The notes: generated from the letters alone by a model not told the origin. Shown: positions 35,908-44,742, counted from the first letter of the stretch. The stretch: 64,000 nucleotides of DNA from Lysobacteraceae bacterium SCN 69-320 (GCA_001725155.1 MEFP01000012.1:62001-126000); one strand, 5' to 3'. A program made the numbers and translations.

Positions 35908-37160
35908 GCGGTCGCCCGCGCGAAAAAGCGTCGGCCGCGGCGGCGCAAACCGGCCAACGCGAATGTGAGCAGTGCATACGACGCGAAGGTCGCCACGCCC
36001 GCCGCGCGCGTCGCAGGCGCAGCGGGCCACAGCACGGCGGCGAGCTGCACGGGCGCAGCCGCGAGAAACGCGTAGAGCAATCGCCGCTTGTGTGTTTCCG
36101 GCAGCAGCTGATGCACGCCGGGCACGCGCAGGCCGCGGCCGCAGCGGCGGTGCAGATCGAGCCAGCCGAGGAACGCGACGATCTCCAGCTGCATGCCGAT
36201 CGCGAGCAGGGGCAGGGCGATGCCGATCCCGATGACGCCGGCCAGGAGGTCGCCGCGCAGCCGCAACGGCAGCAGCAGCGCGAACGCGACGAGGCCGAGG
36301 AGACCACTGCGCCACCAGGCGCGCAAGGCCTGATTGCGCCTCGCCGGCGAACGCCATTGCAGCCACAGCGCCGACACGGCGAATACCAGGATGGCCATCG
36401 CGACGGCGAGGCGCAGCGGCAATGCATGGCCCAGTACGAGCAGCGCGGCGCTGGCGGCCAGCAGCATCGCGGGAACGATGCCGAGCCAGATCGCCTGCGC
36501 CCAGGCGGGCGGCACGGCCGTGCCCTGGAACATCGGCATGACGACGCGTGCCACGGCGCCCAAGGTCAGCAGCACCCAGCCGGCGATACCCCAGGCCGCA
36601 TGTGCGCCGGTCAGATCCGGCAAAGGCCAGGGCGGCAGCACCTGCCCGCTCAAGGACAGGGACAAGGTCATGCCGAGCGCCGCGGTCAGCAGCGCAGCGA
36701 GCAAGGCCGTGAACAGGCCGGCACGCAGCAAGCGCTGGTCCTGCGCCAGCAACAGGCCCGGCACCGTCATCGCTGCGAGCAGCGCGAACGCCGCAGCCAG
36801 CACGCAGGCGGCGGCGGTCAGCGTGGCCGGCTGCATCCGGTACAGACCTGTCGTCAGCAAGGCGACGCCGCCGTTGAGCAGCAGATACAGGGCGAGACCG
36901 CTGCGCACGCCGCCACGCAAACGCACGCCGGCCGCGGCCGGCAGGAACTGCAGCAGGCTGCCGAACAGCAGGTTGCCGAGCAGCCCGAGGGTGAAGGCAT
37001 GCGTCGCGGCCAGGGTCGCCGGCTGCCAGCGCGACAGCAGCGGCAGGTCGGCCCCGACGATCAACAGCAGCCCGGCTGCCGTGCCCCAGCACGGCGCCGT
37101 CAGCAGAAACCGCCGCGGCACCGCGACCTCGGGCGCGGCCTCAAGCGCCAGCCTGGCCAT
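35904..37160 (-). CDS. NnrS-like / heme-copper-type polytopic membrane protein
   Basis: 418 residues, almost entirely hydrophobic, with about twelve membrane helices. Histidines recur in helices: THAFTLGLLGNLLFGS, GAHAAWGIAGW and GVHQLLPETHKRR, as in NnrS and heme-copper oxidase subunit I-type proteins. Such proteins are linked to nitric oxide tolerance and denitrification clusters. ATG 37160 gives MARLALEA; a longer in-frame start would add an unlikely Cys/Arg-rich leader. The gene overlaps DUF2249 by 20 bases upstream and the chorismate-mutase-like gene by 4 bases downstream. Confidence 0.75.
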   Translation of the reverse strand: MARLALEAAPEVAVPRRFLLTAPCWGTAAGLLLIVGADLPLLSRWQPATLAATHAFTLGLLGNLLFGSLLQFLPAAAGVRLRGGVRSGLALYLLLNGGVALLTTGLYRMQPATLTAAACVLAAAFALLAAMTVPGLLLAQDQRLLRAGLFTALLAALLTAALGMTLSLSLSGQVLPPWPLPDLTGAHAAWGIAGWVLLTLGAVARVVMPMFQGTAVPPAWAQAIWLGIVPAMLLAASAALLVLGHALPLRLAVAMAILVFAVSALWLQWRSPARRNQALRAWWRSGLLGLVAFALLLPLRLRGDLLAGVIGIGIALPLLAIGMQLEIVAFLGWLDLHRRCGRGLRVPGVHQLLPETHKRRLLYAFLAAAPVQLAAVLWPAAPATRAAGVATFASYALLTFALAGLRRRGRRFFARATA

Positions 37161-37413
37161 CGGCGCTTCGCAGTATCTGCACGCAGGCGCCGATGCCGTC
37201 CAGGGTCGGCAGTACCTCGTAAAGCAGTCCACGCTCGGACAAGGCCTGCAGCAATGGCCACGGCAGCAGCGGCGTCCAGACACGCAGCGCCGTGCCGGGA
37301 GCCAGCGCATCCGCCGCAGCCAGCGCTTGCAGCAGTGGCTCGGGTGCGGGCAGGCCGCGCAGATCGAGCTCGGACAAGGCCCGCTGGTCCGGCAGAGATG
37401 GCGAAACACTCAT
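37141..37413 (-). CDS. DUF2249 (TusA-like) small protein
   Basis: 90 residues, beginning MSVSPSLPDQ and containing ELDLRGLPAPEPLLQAL, the TusA/DUF2249 strand-turn-helix signature. The usual catalytic Cys of TusA (before Pro) is absent, as in DUF2249 proteins. Domains of this type occur in denitrifiers next to NnrS and nitric-oxide-related genes. First gene of a three-gene operon, with an FNR-like box 35 bases before its ATG. Confidence 0.8.
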   Translation of the reverse strand: MSVSPSLPDQRALSELDLRGLPAPEPLLQALAAADALAPGTALRVWTPLLPWPLLQALSERGLLYEVLPTLDGIGACVQILRSADGQAGA

Positions 37414-37447
37414 GCGGCAATGGTCGGCGCGGCGCGTCCGCGGCACG

Positions 37448-37461
37448 CTGATGCAGATCAA
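37448..37461. promoter_or_regulatory. FNR-like box upstream of the DUF2249 operon
   Basis: CTGATGCAGATCAA, nine of ten half-site bases, 35 bases before the DUF2249 start. It lies in the 167-base spacer shared with the divergent DUF4253 gene. Confidence 0.75.
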
Positions 37462-37580
37462 GCGGAAGATGGAATCGGTCGAGGCATGGACGCTTTCGCA
37501 TTTCGCGGGCTGATACTGTGCCCGTCTGCGCGGCGACCGACCGCGACGCGCCCGCACCGATACGCCAGCAAGGAACGCCA

Positions 37581-38525
37581 ATGACCACGCCGCTCCGGAT
37601 CGCCGATCTGCGCAGGGTGTTCGCCGATACGCCACTGCAGGCGGCCCGGCTTGCGCCGGTAGCACTACCGGATTCTCCCGAAGCCGTTTTTGCCTACGAC
37701 ATTGCCGGACAGGATCCTTTCGCTGCTTGGACGTGCGCGCGCGAACGCTGCGACGTCACCGGTCTGTGGCCGGTACTGGCGATCTCGAGCGGGGCCGGCA
37801 GGTCCTGGGTCGATGCGCTGCGATCAGAGGATTTCTTCAGCCGGTTCCACCACGCCGAGGAATTCGGTGGCGGGCTTAGCGGCAACAGTCCGGGCGAGAT
37901 CATTGCCGCCGCGCAGCGGCTGGATGTTGTCGAAATGTTGTCGCGCGTTCCGTACGACGACTCCATCGGCCTGGACGAGGCACTCGAGATCGGCCTCGCG
38001 GGCACGCAAAGTCTGTTCGGCAAGGCGCCGGCCATCGACGATCCACGAGCGTTCCTGCAACGCGAGTCCATCACCGACACGTATGCGTTGGAACGCTGGC
38101 TGTTCGACTGGGAGATTCGCAACGGCGACGATCCTCTGCGCCTGCCCGAGTACGGCCTGTCGCATATCAGCTGGTTCCCGGCCGCGTCGGAAAACCCGGC
38201 GTTGCTGCTGTTTCCATCGCTGCGCGGTTGGGAAATTCCGGCCTACATCAGCTGGTTCGGTGCGACTCGCTGCAACAGCCAACTCATCGTCGCACTGCTG
38301 CGTCACTGGCACGCGCACTACGGCGCGGAACTCGTCGCGCACTACGGCACCATGTTGCAGTTCGTCGTATCGCGCCGCCCGGCAACGCCGCAGGAAGCGC
38401 TGGAACTCGCCTGGCAGCAATACCTCATCGCGCCATGCACGACCCTGCTGCCGGGCGTGTCCGTGCGCGATCACGCCCGTGCGCTGCTGCATACCGACCG
38501 CTGGTTCCTGCACGAGCGTCCGTGA
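37581..38525 (+). CDS. DUF4253-domain protein
   Basis: 314 residues, cytoplasmic. The C-terminal half shows the DUF4253 pattern: ISWFGATRCNSQLIVALLRHW, then HYGAELVAHYGT and the ELAWQQYLIAPC end. DUF4253 is widespread and functionally uncharacterised. AAGGA before the ATG at 37581 supports the chosen start over an earlier in-frame ATG. GC content and codon use are slightly lower than the neighbours, hinting at a different history, but this is by eye. Stand-alone gene. Confidence 0.8.
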   Translation: MTTPLRIADLRRVFADTPLQAARLAPVALPDSPEAVFAYDIAGQDPFAAWTCARERCDVTGLWPVLAISSGAGRSWVDALRSEDFFSRFHHAEEFGGGLSGNSPGEIIAAAQRLDVVEMLSRVPYDDSIGLDEALEIGLAGTQSLFGKAPAIDDPRAFLQRESITDTYALERWLFDWEIRNGDDPLRLPEYGLSHISWFPAASENPALLLFPSLRGWEIPAYISWFGATRCNSQLIVALLRHWHAHYGAELVAHYGTMLQFVVSRRPATPQEALELAWQQYLIAPCTTLLPGVSVRDHARALLHTDRWFLHERP

Positions 38526-38879
38526 CCCGATCGCCGCGCTCGTGATGCGGCGGCCGTCGCTCGCGCTGAACGTGACGTCGGCGCGAACGCTCGCATGACT
38601 GCCGCTGCGTTTGACCTTTTTGCCGCCGCCGATTGCGGTTACCGGCGCCAGCACGCCGTGCTGCTCGATCTGCCGGCGGGAGGTAGCGCCTCGCGGAAGA
38701 ACCGAGTGCCGCAAGACCCGCGACACTGGCTAGCGACGGCAGCAGCAGACGGCGGGTTGCGAAGGCCATGGCGGCATTCCGCGGGACAGGCGGCACGCAG
38801 TCCGGCAAGCGGGCGCGCGGACGGCGCCGGTGGGCGCCGCTGCCGGCGCGCCGGCTGTTCCGCCGTGCCGTCGGCCGCG
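38526..38879. other. Intergenic stretch between the DUF4253 and GFA genes
   Basis: About 350 bases between convergent genes with no convincing coding frame. On the minus strand, a frame at 38769 begins MAFATRRLLLPSLASVAGL, resembling a signal peptide, but it then degrades into an arginine-rich composition without a recognisable domain and has no ribosome site. It may be a decayed gene end or chance. Confidence 0.5.
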
Positions 38880-39296
38880 TCAGGCCGTCGGCGGAAATTC
38901 GGCGTACTGCGGCGCGTCGCCGCCGATGTGATCCCAGCTGGCCCGGGATTCCACGAACAGATGCATGGCGATCGCTACGCCGGGATCGCCGTCGACCGGG
39001 CCGAGCGTGACGCCGTGCACCTGTTCGCCCTGCATGCCGCAGAGCGTCGTGCCGCAGTTGCCGCAGAAACACAATCCCCAGCCCGGCATGGTCTCGTAGC
39101 AGCGCAACTGTTTCTGGCCGCTTTCCCAGGCAAAGGCGCCCGGTTCGACCTCGGCATAGGCCGAGCCGGCGCCGCTGAACGCTTTGCGGCAGCGCGAGCA
39201 ATGGCAGCTGCGCGCAGCGCGCAGCGGCGCGTCGATGCGGTAGCGGACGAGTCCGCAGAAGCAGCCGCCGGTCAGGGGCGTGGCGGGATCGGTCAT
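38880..39296 (-). CDS. GFA (Mss4-like) zinc-binding protein
   Basis: 138 residues. Zinc cysteines in the GFA pattern: GGCFCG, then CHCSRC, and later LCFCGNCG. GFA/Mss4-like domains bind two zincs; some members act on glutathione-formaldehyde adducts, though most are uncharacterised. There is no signal peptide. It begins ATG 39296 (MTDPATPL). Stand-alone between convergent DUF4253 and a secreted hydrolase. Confidence 0.85.
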   Translation of the reverse strand: MTDPATPLTGGCFCGLVRYRIDAPLRAARSCHCSRCRKAFSGAGSAYAEVEPGAFAWESGQKQLRCYETMPGWGLCFCGNCGTTLCGMQGEQVHGVTLGPVDGDPGVAIAMHLFVESRASWDHIGGDAPQYAEFPPTA

Positions 39297-39343
39297 GGCA
39301 GTCGTTCCTCGTGGTCGTGAAAGAGTGTCGCATGCGTCCGCGC

Positions 39344-40843
39344 TCAACCGGCGGTCGCAGCCCGCACTGCCGTTTCCTCGGCGTCGATCATGAACGCCGG
39401 CCGCGCCGTTTCCGGACAGGCATCGAGGTTTTCCGTGCTGCCCCGGCGCACGAACTGGCGATAGCGCGCGGCGACGCAGTCGCTCCAGCCGCTGTGCGCC
39501 TGGCCGCGCAGCAGCAGTTGCGCATGCTGCGTGAAACCTGCGGCCGCGCGGGTCGCCAGTGCGGCCGGCGTGGCCGGATCGAATTCGCCGGAGACCAGCA
39601 GCACCGGCACGTCGCTGCGCAGCGCCGTGCGATAGCCGTTCGGCACCCGATAGCGCGGCCACGCGCGGCAGGCCGCCTGCTGGCTGCGCACGCGCAGGTC
39701 GCCGAAGCGATGGGTCGTGGCGCGTGCGCGGATGTCGGCTTCGCGCAGGAACGCGACGTCCTCGTTGCAGGTGATCGTGAAGAACAGTCCGAGGCTGGCC
39801 TGCGCATCCATCGCCCGCGCGACGTCGAGCAGCTGATCGACCAGCGGCTGCCAGTTCCCCGCATGCGCTTCGTGCAGCAACCAAGGCACGGTGGCTGCGC
39901 CTTCGGTCGTGTAGAGCAGGCTGCGCACACGCTCGACGACGAGCCCGCGGCTCAAGGCGACTTTCTGCCGCGCGCCCGGCACCGTCACGATCACCTCGCC
40001 GCGGTCCAGGCGCACGAGCAGTGCCGCGAATTCTTCGCGCAGATCCGGAAACGCGGTCCGACAGGCGGCATCGGCGGCGCAGGCAGCGAAGGTGTGGTCC
40101 AGCACGGCTTCGGCGGCGGCCGGGAGCTCCAGCAAGGTATCCGCATCCATCGGAATCATGCTGCCCAGGTAGGCCGTGCGCGACGATGCAGGATAGCGGC
40201 GCAGATAAACCTGCGCGGCGCGCGTGCCGTAGGAGAAGCCGAACAGGTTGAGCGACGAATAACCGAGTGCCAGGCGCACCGCTTCGAGATCGTCGGCGAA
40301 ACGCAGCAGGGAATACTGCGAGAGATCGGCCCGCGCCGACAATGCTCTCGCACAGCGTTTCACGGCGGCCAGCGGAAAGATCTCGCGCAGGTTCGCCGCA
40401 GGATCGGACGCGTCCACGAGTGCGCAGGGCAGCGGTGCCGACGCGCCGGTGCCGCGCTGATCGACCAGCAGCAGATCGCGTTCTTCGTTGACTTCGGCCA
40501 GGGCCGTGCTCAGAAACGCCGCGGAAGGCGTTGCCGCCTGCCCCGGACCTCCGCTCAGAAAAACCACGGGATCGGGCAGGGCGCGGCCGTTGCGCGCCGG
40601 GACGACGACGATGTTCAGCGACAGACGGCGACCGTCGGGTTTGGCGGGGTTCTCCGCAACGGACAAGCTGCCGCAGCGCGCAGGACGGGAAAGCTCGGGC
40701 AGGGTGCATTCGGCCAGTTGCACGGTCGGCGCGGCAACGGCTTGCGAGGCGGCGGCGCGACTGGCGGCGACACCCGATGCGATGCAGACGGCGGCGAACA
40801 GGGGCGACAGCAACGGGTGCAGGCGGCTTGTGGCAAAGGACAC
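39344..40843 (-). CDS. Secreted alpha/beta hydrolase, tripeptidyl-aminopeptidase-like
   Basis: 499 residues with a Sec signal peptide (SRLHPLLSPLFAAVCIASG...). Catalytic triad elements are the nucleophile elbow GFSYGTR, the acid in SGEFDPATP and His in GQAHSGW; the oxyanion-side motif is LSGGPGQAA. The SGGPGQ, VDQRGTG and TAP-like C-terminal cap match proline iminopeptidase/tripeptidyl aminopeptidase enzymes that cleave N-terminal peptides outside the cytoplasm. The start is GTG 40843, with GAGG five bases upstream; an earlier ATG would add an arginine-rich leader. It is transcribed divergently from carbonic anhydrase. Confidence 0.85.
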   Translation of the reverse strand: MSFATSRLHPLLSPLFAAVCIASGVAASRAAASQAVAAPTVQLAECTLPELSRPARCGSLSVAENPAKPDGRRLSLNIVVVPARNGRALPDPVVFLSGGPGQAATPSAAFLSTALAEVNEERDLLLVDQRGTGASAPLPCALVDASDPAANLREIFPLAAVKRCARALSARADLSQYSLLRFADDLEAVRLALGYSSLNLFGFSYGTRAAQVYLRRYPASSRTAYLGSMIPMDADTLLELPAAAEAVLDHTFAACAADAACRTAFPDLREEFAALLVRLDRGEVIVTVPGARQKVALSRGLVVERVRSLLYTTEGAATVPWLLHEAHAGNWQPLVDQLLDVARAMDAQASLGLFFTITCNEDVAFLREADIRARATTHRFGDLRVRSQQAACRAWPRYRVPNGYRTALRSDVPVLLVSGEFDPATPAALATRAAAGFTQHAQLLLRGQAHSGWSDCVAARYRQFVRRGSTENLDACPETARPAFMIDAEETAVRAATAG

Positions 40844-41203
40844 GGTCACCTCGATGGCGAAGAATCGGCGCTGCGGGTCGCCGCGGAAAACAGCCGCGAT
40901 GACGGCGGCCGGCGGTTTGCGGCAGCGGCGCGAATCATAGTGCGTGTCCGCGCAAGCGGATTTGCGGCCATGCGCAACGCGACGGAATCTGCCCGGCATG
41001 CGCCGGATGCCGTCCCGCTTCGGGGCAGCGAGGCATTCGCCATGATCCGGCGCAGTGCCGGTGCGTTGACCGGACGAAAGCGGCCTGCGGAATCCCTGCA
41101 AGCGCATAGCGCAAAGCGTCGGCCGAAGCGATCACAAGCGCTTGAGAGCGTCGCAAAGTGCTGCTAGTGTAAAAATCTACTGCGTCTCTTGGGGAGGGCG
41201 GAC
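40844..41203. other. Divergent regulatory region between hydrolase and carbonic anhydrase genes
   Basis: About 360 bases with no credible gene. It must hold two promoters. One candidate, for the carbonic anhydrase, is TTGAGA at 41142-41147 and TAGTGT at 41165-41170 with 17 bases between (see separate entry). Confidence 0.55.
41142..41170 (+). promoter_or_regulatory. Predicted sigma-70 promoter of the carbonic anhydrase gene
   Basis: -35 TTGAGA (4 of 6) and -10 TAGTGT (4 of 6), with an optimal 17-base spacer in a locally AT-rich patch (aaaaatct follows). Transcription would begin about 27 bases before the ATG. Confidence 0.55.
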
Positions 41204-42121
41204 ATGAGCAGCACTTTCGTCGTCGGCAGGCCGTGCGACACTCGCCTTCCCCGCGGATCTCGCAAGGAGCCCGCCCGCGTTCCGCACGGATTCGCCGCCG
41301 GCATCGCGACGGTCGTGTCCCTCGCGCTGCTGTGTCTTGCGGGCGGCTGCGCCCATGCGCCGGTGCCGCGCGAAGCGGGGCGATCCGTCGCGCAGTCGGA
41401 GGCGGATTACTACAGCGACGCGCTTGCGCCCTGGACCTATCCCGAAGGGCCGAGCTGGGGCGCGGCCTGCGCAAAGCAGCCGCCGCCGCAGCAGTCGCCG
41501 ATCGACCTGACGCGGGTCACGACGGCACCGTGGTCCGCCTCCAGCGTAATCACGCAGGCGACGTTCGACGGCCACGATCAGAACGTCGTCTTCCAGGCTT
41601 CGCCGGGACCTTCGGTCACGATGGCGCCGGGCGTGGACGGCAGCGGCCGGGCGTTCGTGTACACGGTCGCCGGATTCCATTTCCACTATCGCAACGAGCA
41701 CGTGATTGCCGGCAATCCGGTCTACGAGCTGCACATCAAGACCGTCGACCAGCACGGCGGCGTTGCGGTCTTCGCGGTGCTGTGGACAGCCGACGATGCT
41801 GCCGGCGAAGACCCGACGCTGGCCGCAGCCTATCGCTCGCTGAGCGCGCCGCCGGATTCGGTCGTCGCCGTGGATCTCGGCCGCGCGCTCTGGCGCTTCG
41901 GCCAGCAGCCGTTCTACAGCTATGTCGGATCGCTGACCACGCCGCCGTGCACGACGGGCATCCGCTGGTTCGTGCTGCAGACGCCGATCCGCACCTCGTC
42001 GGCCAGCATCGGCCGGCTCAACGCCGCGCTGATCGCCCGCGGCATGCCGCGCGACAACGTGCGCACGGTCAGGCCTGTCGCGCAGCCTCAGCCGGTCGTC
42101 TATCTCGTGACGCCGAAATAG
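41204..42121 (+). CDS. Alpha-class carbonic anhydrase, exported
   Basis: 305 residues. It hydrates CO2 to bicarbonate, in the periplasm or at the membrane. Three zinc histidines are visible: His159 and His161 in AGFHFHYRNEH, and His177 in YELHIKT; the substrate-pocket TTPPCT lies near residue 245, and QSPIDL marks the N-terminal strand. About 30 hydrophilic residues precede a hydrophobic segment VVSLALLCLAGGCAHAP; the Cys may be lipidated, but the lipobox is imperfect. GGGGAGGG before ATG 41204 supports the start. The region between FHFH and NEHV is short, as in bacterial alpha enzymes. Confidence 0.92.
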   Translation: MSSTFVVGRPCDTRLPRGSRKEPARVPHGFAAGIATVVSLALLCLAGGCAHAPVPREAGRSVAQSEADYYSDALAPWTYPEGPSWGAACAKQPPPQQSPIDLTRVTTAPWSASSVITQATFDGHDQNVVFQASPGPSVTMAPGVDGSGRAFVYTVAGFHFHYRNEHVIAGNPVYELHIKTVDQHGGVAVFAVLWTADDAAGEDPTLAAAYRSLSAPPDSVVAVDLGRALWRFGQQPFYSYVGSLTTPPCTTGIRWFVLQTPIRTSSASIGRLNAALIARGMPRDNVRTVRPVAQPQPVVYLVTPK

Positions 42122-42145
42122 CGGCCGCCGCAACGATCCGCGACG

Positions 42146-42727
42146 CTACGCGCGCAGCACGACCTGCGGCGGCTTGCGCGGCGTGGGGCGCAGCGCGGCC
42201 GGATGCGCCGGCACGCCGACGATCACCGGCGCGACGGCGGTGAATCCGGCCGGCAGGCCGGCCGCGCGTTTCACGTCCGCGTCGTTCAGCGCGTCGAGCG
42301 CCAGTCCGATGACGCAACTGCCCAGTCCTTCCGCATGCGCCGCCAGCATCAGGTTCTCGGCCGCGAGCCAGCAGTCCGCGTCCGCGAACCGGCCGGGCGC
42401 CTCGGTGCCGACGACGATCAGCACCGGCGCGTTGTAGAAAACGTGGAATTCCTTTGCCGTGAAGGTCGCCGCCGCGTCGGGCGGCACGCCCTCGGCGCGG
42501 GCCGCGATCAATGCCTTGGCGCGCTCGGAAATCCGATTCAGCAGGTTGCGGTCGCGGATCACTGCGAAGCGCCAGGGCTCTTCGTGCATGGCCGTCGGCG
42601 CGCGCACGGCAGCCTGCAGCAGGCGGTCGAGCAAGGCATCGTCCGGCATCTGCGCAACGAAGTCGCGTACCGCGCAGCGCCCGGCGACGGCGTCGCGCAG
42701 ACTCATCTCCCGCCCGGAAACCGTCAT
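42146..42727 (-). CDS. Nitroreductase-family flavoprotein
   Basis: 193 residues, normal for the FMN-dependent nitroreductase fold. N-terminal RCAVRDF is the flavin-phosphate-binding stretch, RAPTAMHEEPWRFAVI the FMN contact, and GLGSCVIGL the C-terminal glycine strand. Such enzymes reduce nitro groups, quinones or flavins with NAD(P)H; the substrate cannot be assigned. It is 20 bases downstream of the universal stress gene, likely in one operon under an FNR-like box. Confidence 0.88.
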   Translation of the reverse strand: MTVSGREMSLRDAVAGRCAVRDFVAQMPDDALLDRLLQAAVRAPTAMHEEPWRFAVIRDRNLLNRISERAKALIAARAEGVPPDAAATFTAKEFHVFYNAPVLIVVGTEAPGRFADADCWLAAENLMLAAHAEGLGSCVIGLALDALNDADVKRAAGLPAGFTAVAPVIVGVPAHPAALRPTPRKPPQVVLRA

Positions 42728-42747
42728 GGTCCACCTCCGCGTCGAGT

Positions 42748-43560
42748 TCAATGCTGCAGGAGCACCGGAATCCGCGCCCGGCTCAGCACCGTGCGCGTCG
42801 CGCCGCCGAGCATCCATTCGCTGAAGCGGCTGCGGCCGTAGGCCCCCATCACCAGGAGGTCGGCGCCGGCCGCTTCGGTTTCGCGCAGGATGGAGTCCCC
42901 GGCGTGGTCGGGTGCGACGTCGAGCAGGCGCAGCTCGTGCTCCAGTCCCTGGCGTTGCAGGTAATGCGACATCGGCTCCAGCGCCAGCGGCGGCTCCACC
43001 GCCGGCACGCGCGCCTGCAGCAGGATGCGGCGGCGCGCCTGGCGCAGCAGCGGGCGCGCCGAGCGGATCGCCCGCGTGCCTTCTGCAGCGCCGTTCCAGG
43101 CCATGACGACTACGTCGAGCTTGACGTGTTCGACCTCCGACGGCACCACGAGGCACGCCTGGCGCAGGCCGAGCAGGAGTTCGGCGAGGCCGCCGGGCGA
43201 TTCCCAGGTGCTTTGCGCATCGGCCCCCATCACCACGAGGTCGTGCCACGGCGCGGTGGCGGCCAGCATCTGGCGCAGGCTTCCCTGACCTGCGCGCCAC
43301 TGCGCCTCGCGCACGCCGAGCTCGCGAGCCCAGCGCTGAAAGTCCGGGCCCGCGTGATTGGCCGCGTCGAGCAGCTCGCGCAGGAACTCGACGACTTCGG
43401 CAAGCATTCCCGGCGATGCCTCCTGGGGCGCGCTGGTCAGGGGTTCCAGGGCATAGAGCCCGGTGAGAGAGCCCTGTATCAGCGCGGCCAGCTCGGCGGC
43501 ATAGCGCGGGCTGCCTTGCCAGGCATGCACATGGCGGACGGGAGCGAGGATGTCGAGCAT
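42748..43560 (-). CDS. Universal stress protein (tandem UspA)
   Basis: 270 residues with two UspA-like halves. The C-terminal half keeps the nucleotide-binding loop GAYGRSRFSEWMLGGATRT (G-2x-G-9x-G-S/T), the N-terminal half lacks it, so one ATP site is expected. UspA-type genes are classic members of ANR/FNR regulons in Pseudomonas-like bacteria. ATG 43560 is 56 bases after an FNR-like box. It is followed closely by the nitroreductase. Confidence 0.88.
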   Translation of the reverse strand: MLDILAPVRHVHAWQGSPRYAAELAALIQGSLTGLYALEPLTSAPQEASPGMLAEVVEFLRELLDAANHAGPDFQRWARELGVREAQWRAGQGSLRQMLAATAPWHDLVVMGADAQSTWESPGGLAELLLGLRQACLVVPSEVEHVKLDVVVMAWNGAAEGTRAIRSARPLLRQARRRILLQARVPAVEPPLALEPMSHYLQRQGLEHELRLLDVAPDHAGDSILRETEAAGADLLVMGAYGRSRFSEWMLGGATRTVLSRARIPVLLQH

Positions 43561-43863
43561 GGTGGCGGCCTGGTCCGGAACGGCCACAGTCTGCGCAAGC
43601 GGCGGCCGCGACGGCTTGATACAGGTCAAGTCATACGCAGGGCGGGTCTGCGCGGATGGGCGCCTCGGAAAAACTCGTTCCGACGGTTTTTCGAGCGGCG
43701 GGCGTCCGGTCGCGGGCACCGCGCAGTTTTTCGAAGCGTCTTGAAGGGGCCCGCCAGGGGAGGGCGCCGCCTCGCGGACCGTTCTGCGAGCAGGATGACT
43801 TTCGTCACTTATTGGTGTTGTAGTTCACCAGCACACTAAAGCTCCCAACGAGAGGAGCACCGC
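43561..43863. other. Regulatory spacer between uspA and secreted-protein genes
   Basis: About 300 bases with no gene. It contains an FNR-like box (separate entry) near uspA and, on the other strand, a good ribosome site (GAGAGGAG) before the secreted-protein ATG. TTGGTG plus 17 bases plus ACTAAA near 43811 is a possible but weak promoter for the plus-strand gene. Confidence 0.5.
43616..43629. promoter_or_regulatory. FNR-like box upstream of uspA-nitroreductase
   Basis: TTGATACAGGTCAA, nine of ten half-site bases, 56 bases before the uspA ATG, the same distance as the fabA site. Confidence 0.8.
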
Positions 43864-44742
43864 ATGAAGACCACGCTGTTGTCCCTGGGCCTGCTGGCCG
43901 TCGCCGTGATCGGTCCGTCCCCCTTGCTCGCCGCCCCGGCCGCCGCCCCGGCCGCCGCGCCGGTACCGGCGGCCGCCCGCGCGAACGCGCCGGATCCGGC
44001 CGTCGAAATCAAACATCTGGCCCAACTGTTCCGCGCCGGCGACCTGGCCGGCCTGGCCCAGGGGCTGACCCCGCGCCGGCAGTGGGAACAGGCCCGCCTC
44101 GCGTATGAGATGCAGCGCAACAAGCCCACGAGCGAGGCCGAGCGCGCGCGTTTCGCCGAGAAGCTGCAGCAGTTCACCGCGCCCGACGCGGTGGACCAGA
44201 TGATGGCCAAGCTGGAACCGGAGATGGCCAGGGCCCGCCCGCAGGCGGCCGGCATGCTGCTGATGGGCATGGGCGCACTGAGCGTCGCGGTCAATTCCTC
44301 GGACACCCAGCTGACCGATGCCCAGCGCGAAGCCCTGCGCAGTGCACTGCCGGGCATACAGCGCTGGGTCAACAGCACCGATTTCTTCAGCACCGCCTCG
44401 CTGCGCCATGCGCTGACCGTGCTGACCGACGCGGCGCGCCGCACCGGCATCACCGACATCGACCAGCTCAAGGCGCTGCCGCTGGAAGGCGTGCTCGAAC
44501 AGGCCAGCCCGATGCTGGCCGCGGCCAAGGAAGCCGTGCGCACCTACGGCGTGGACCTGGACGCGATCGCCGATTCGCTGCGTGTGGACGTGCTGGAACG
44601 CGGCGCCGACACCGCCCGCGTGCGCACGACGATCACCGTGTTCGGCGCGCCGGTCTGGGCCGAACACGATCTGGTGCTGATCGACGGCCACTGGTACGGC
44701 AAAGGCGTGCACGTGGATCTGGACGAGGTCGCGGGGCTCTGA
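43864..44742 (+). CDS. Exported hypothetical protein
   Basis: 292 residues with a Sec signal peptide (MKTTLLSLGLLAVAVIGP..., cleavage after LLA) followed by an Ala/Pro-rich linker. The mature part is helical, with repeated A-rich amphipathic stretches (KLQQFTAPDAVDQMMAKLEP..., ALRSALPGIQRW), and ends in a beta-rich domain (VFGAPVWAEHDLVLIDGHWYG). I do not recognise a family. It is transcribed toward glmS and may be an independent secreted protein. GAGAGGAG precedes the ATG. Confidence 0.8.
   Translation: MKTTLLSLGLLAVAVIGPSPLLAAPAAAPAAAPVPAAARANAPDPAVEIKHLAQLFRAGDLAGLAQGLTPRRQWEQARLAYEMQRNKPTSEAERARFAEKLQQFTAPDAVDQMMAKLEPEMARARPQAAGMLLMGMGALSVAVNSSDTQLTDAQREALRSALPGIQRWVNSTDFFSTASLRHALTVLTDAARRTGITDIDQLKALPLEGVLEQASPMLAAAKEAVRTYGVDLDAIADSLRVDVLERGADTARVRTTITVFGAPVWAEHDLVLIDGHWYGKGVHVDLDEVAGL

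Noticed and set aside
38560-38769. Possible small secreted protein on the minus strand (MAFATRRLLLPSLASVAGL...)
   Set aside because: Signal-like start only; no ribosome site and the remainder is arginine-rich and domainless.
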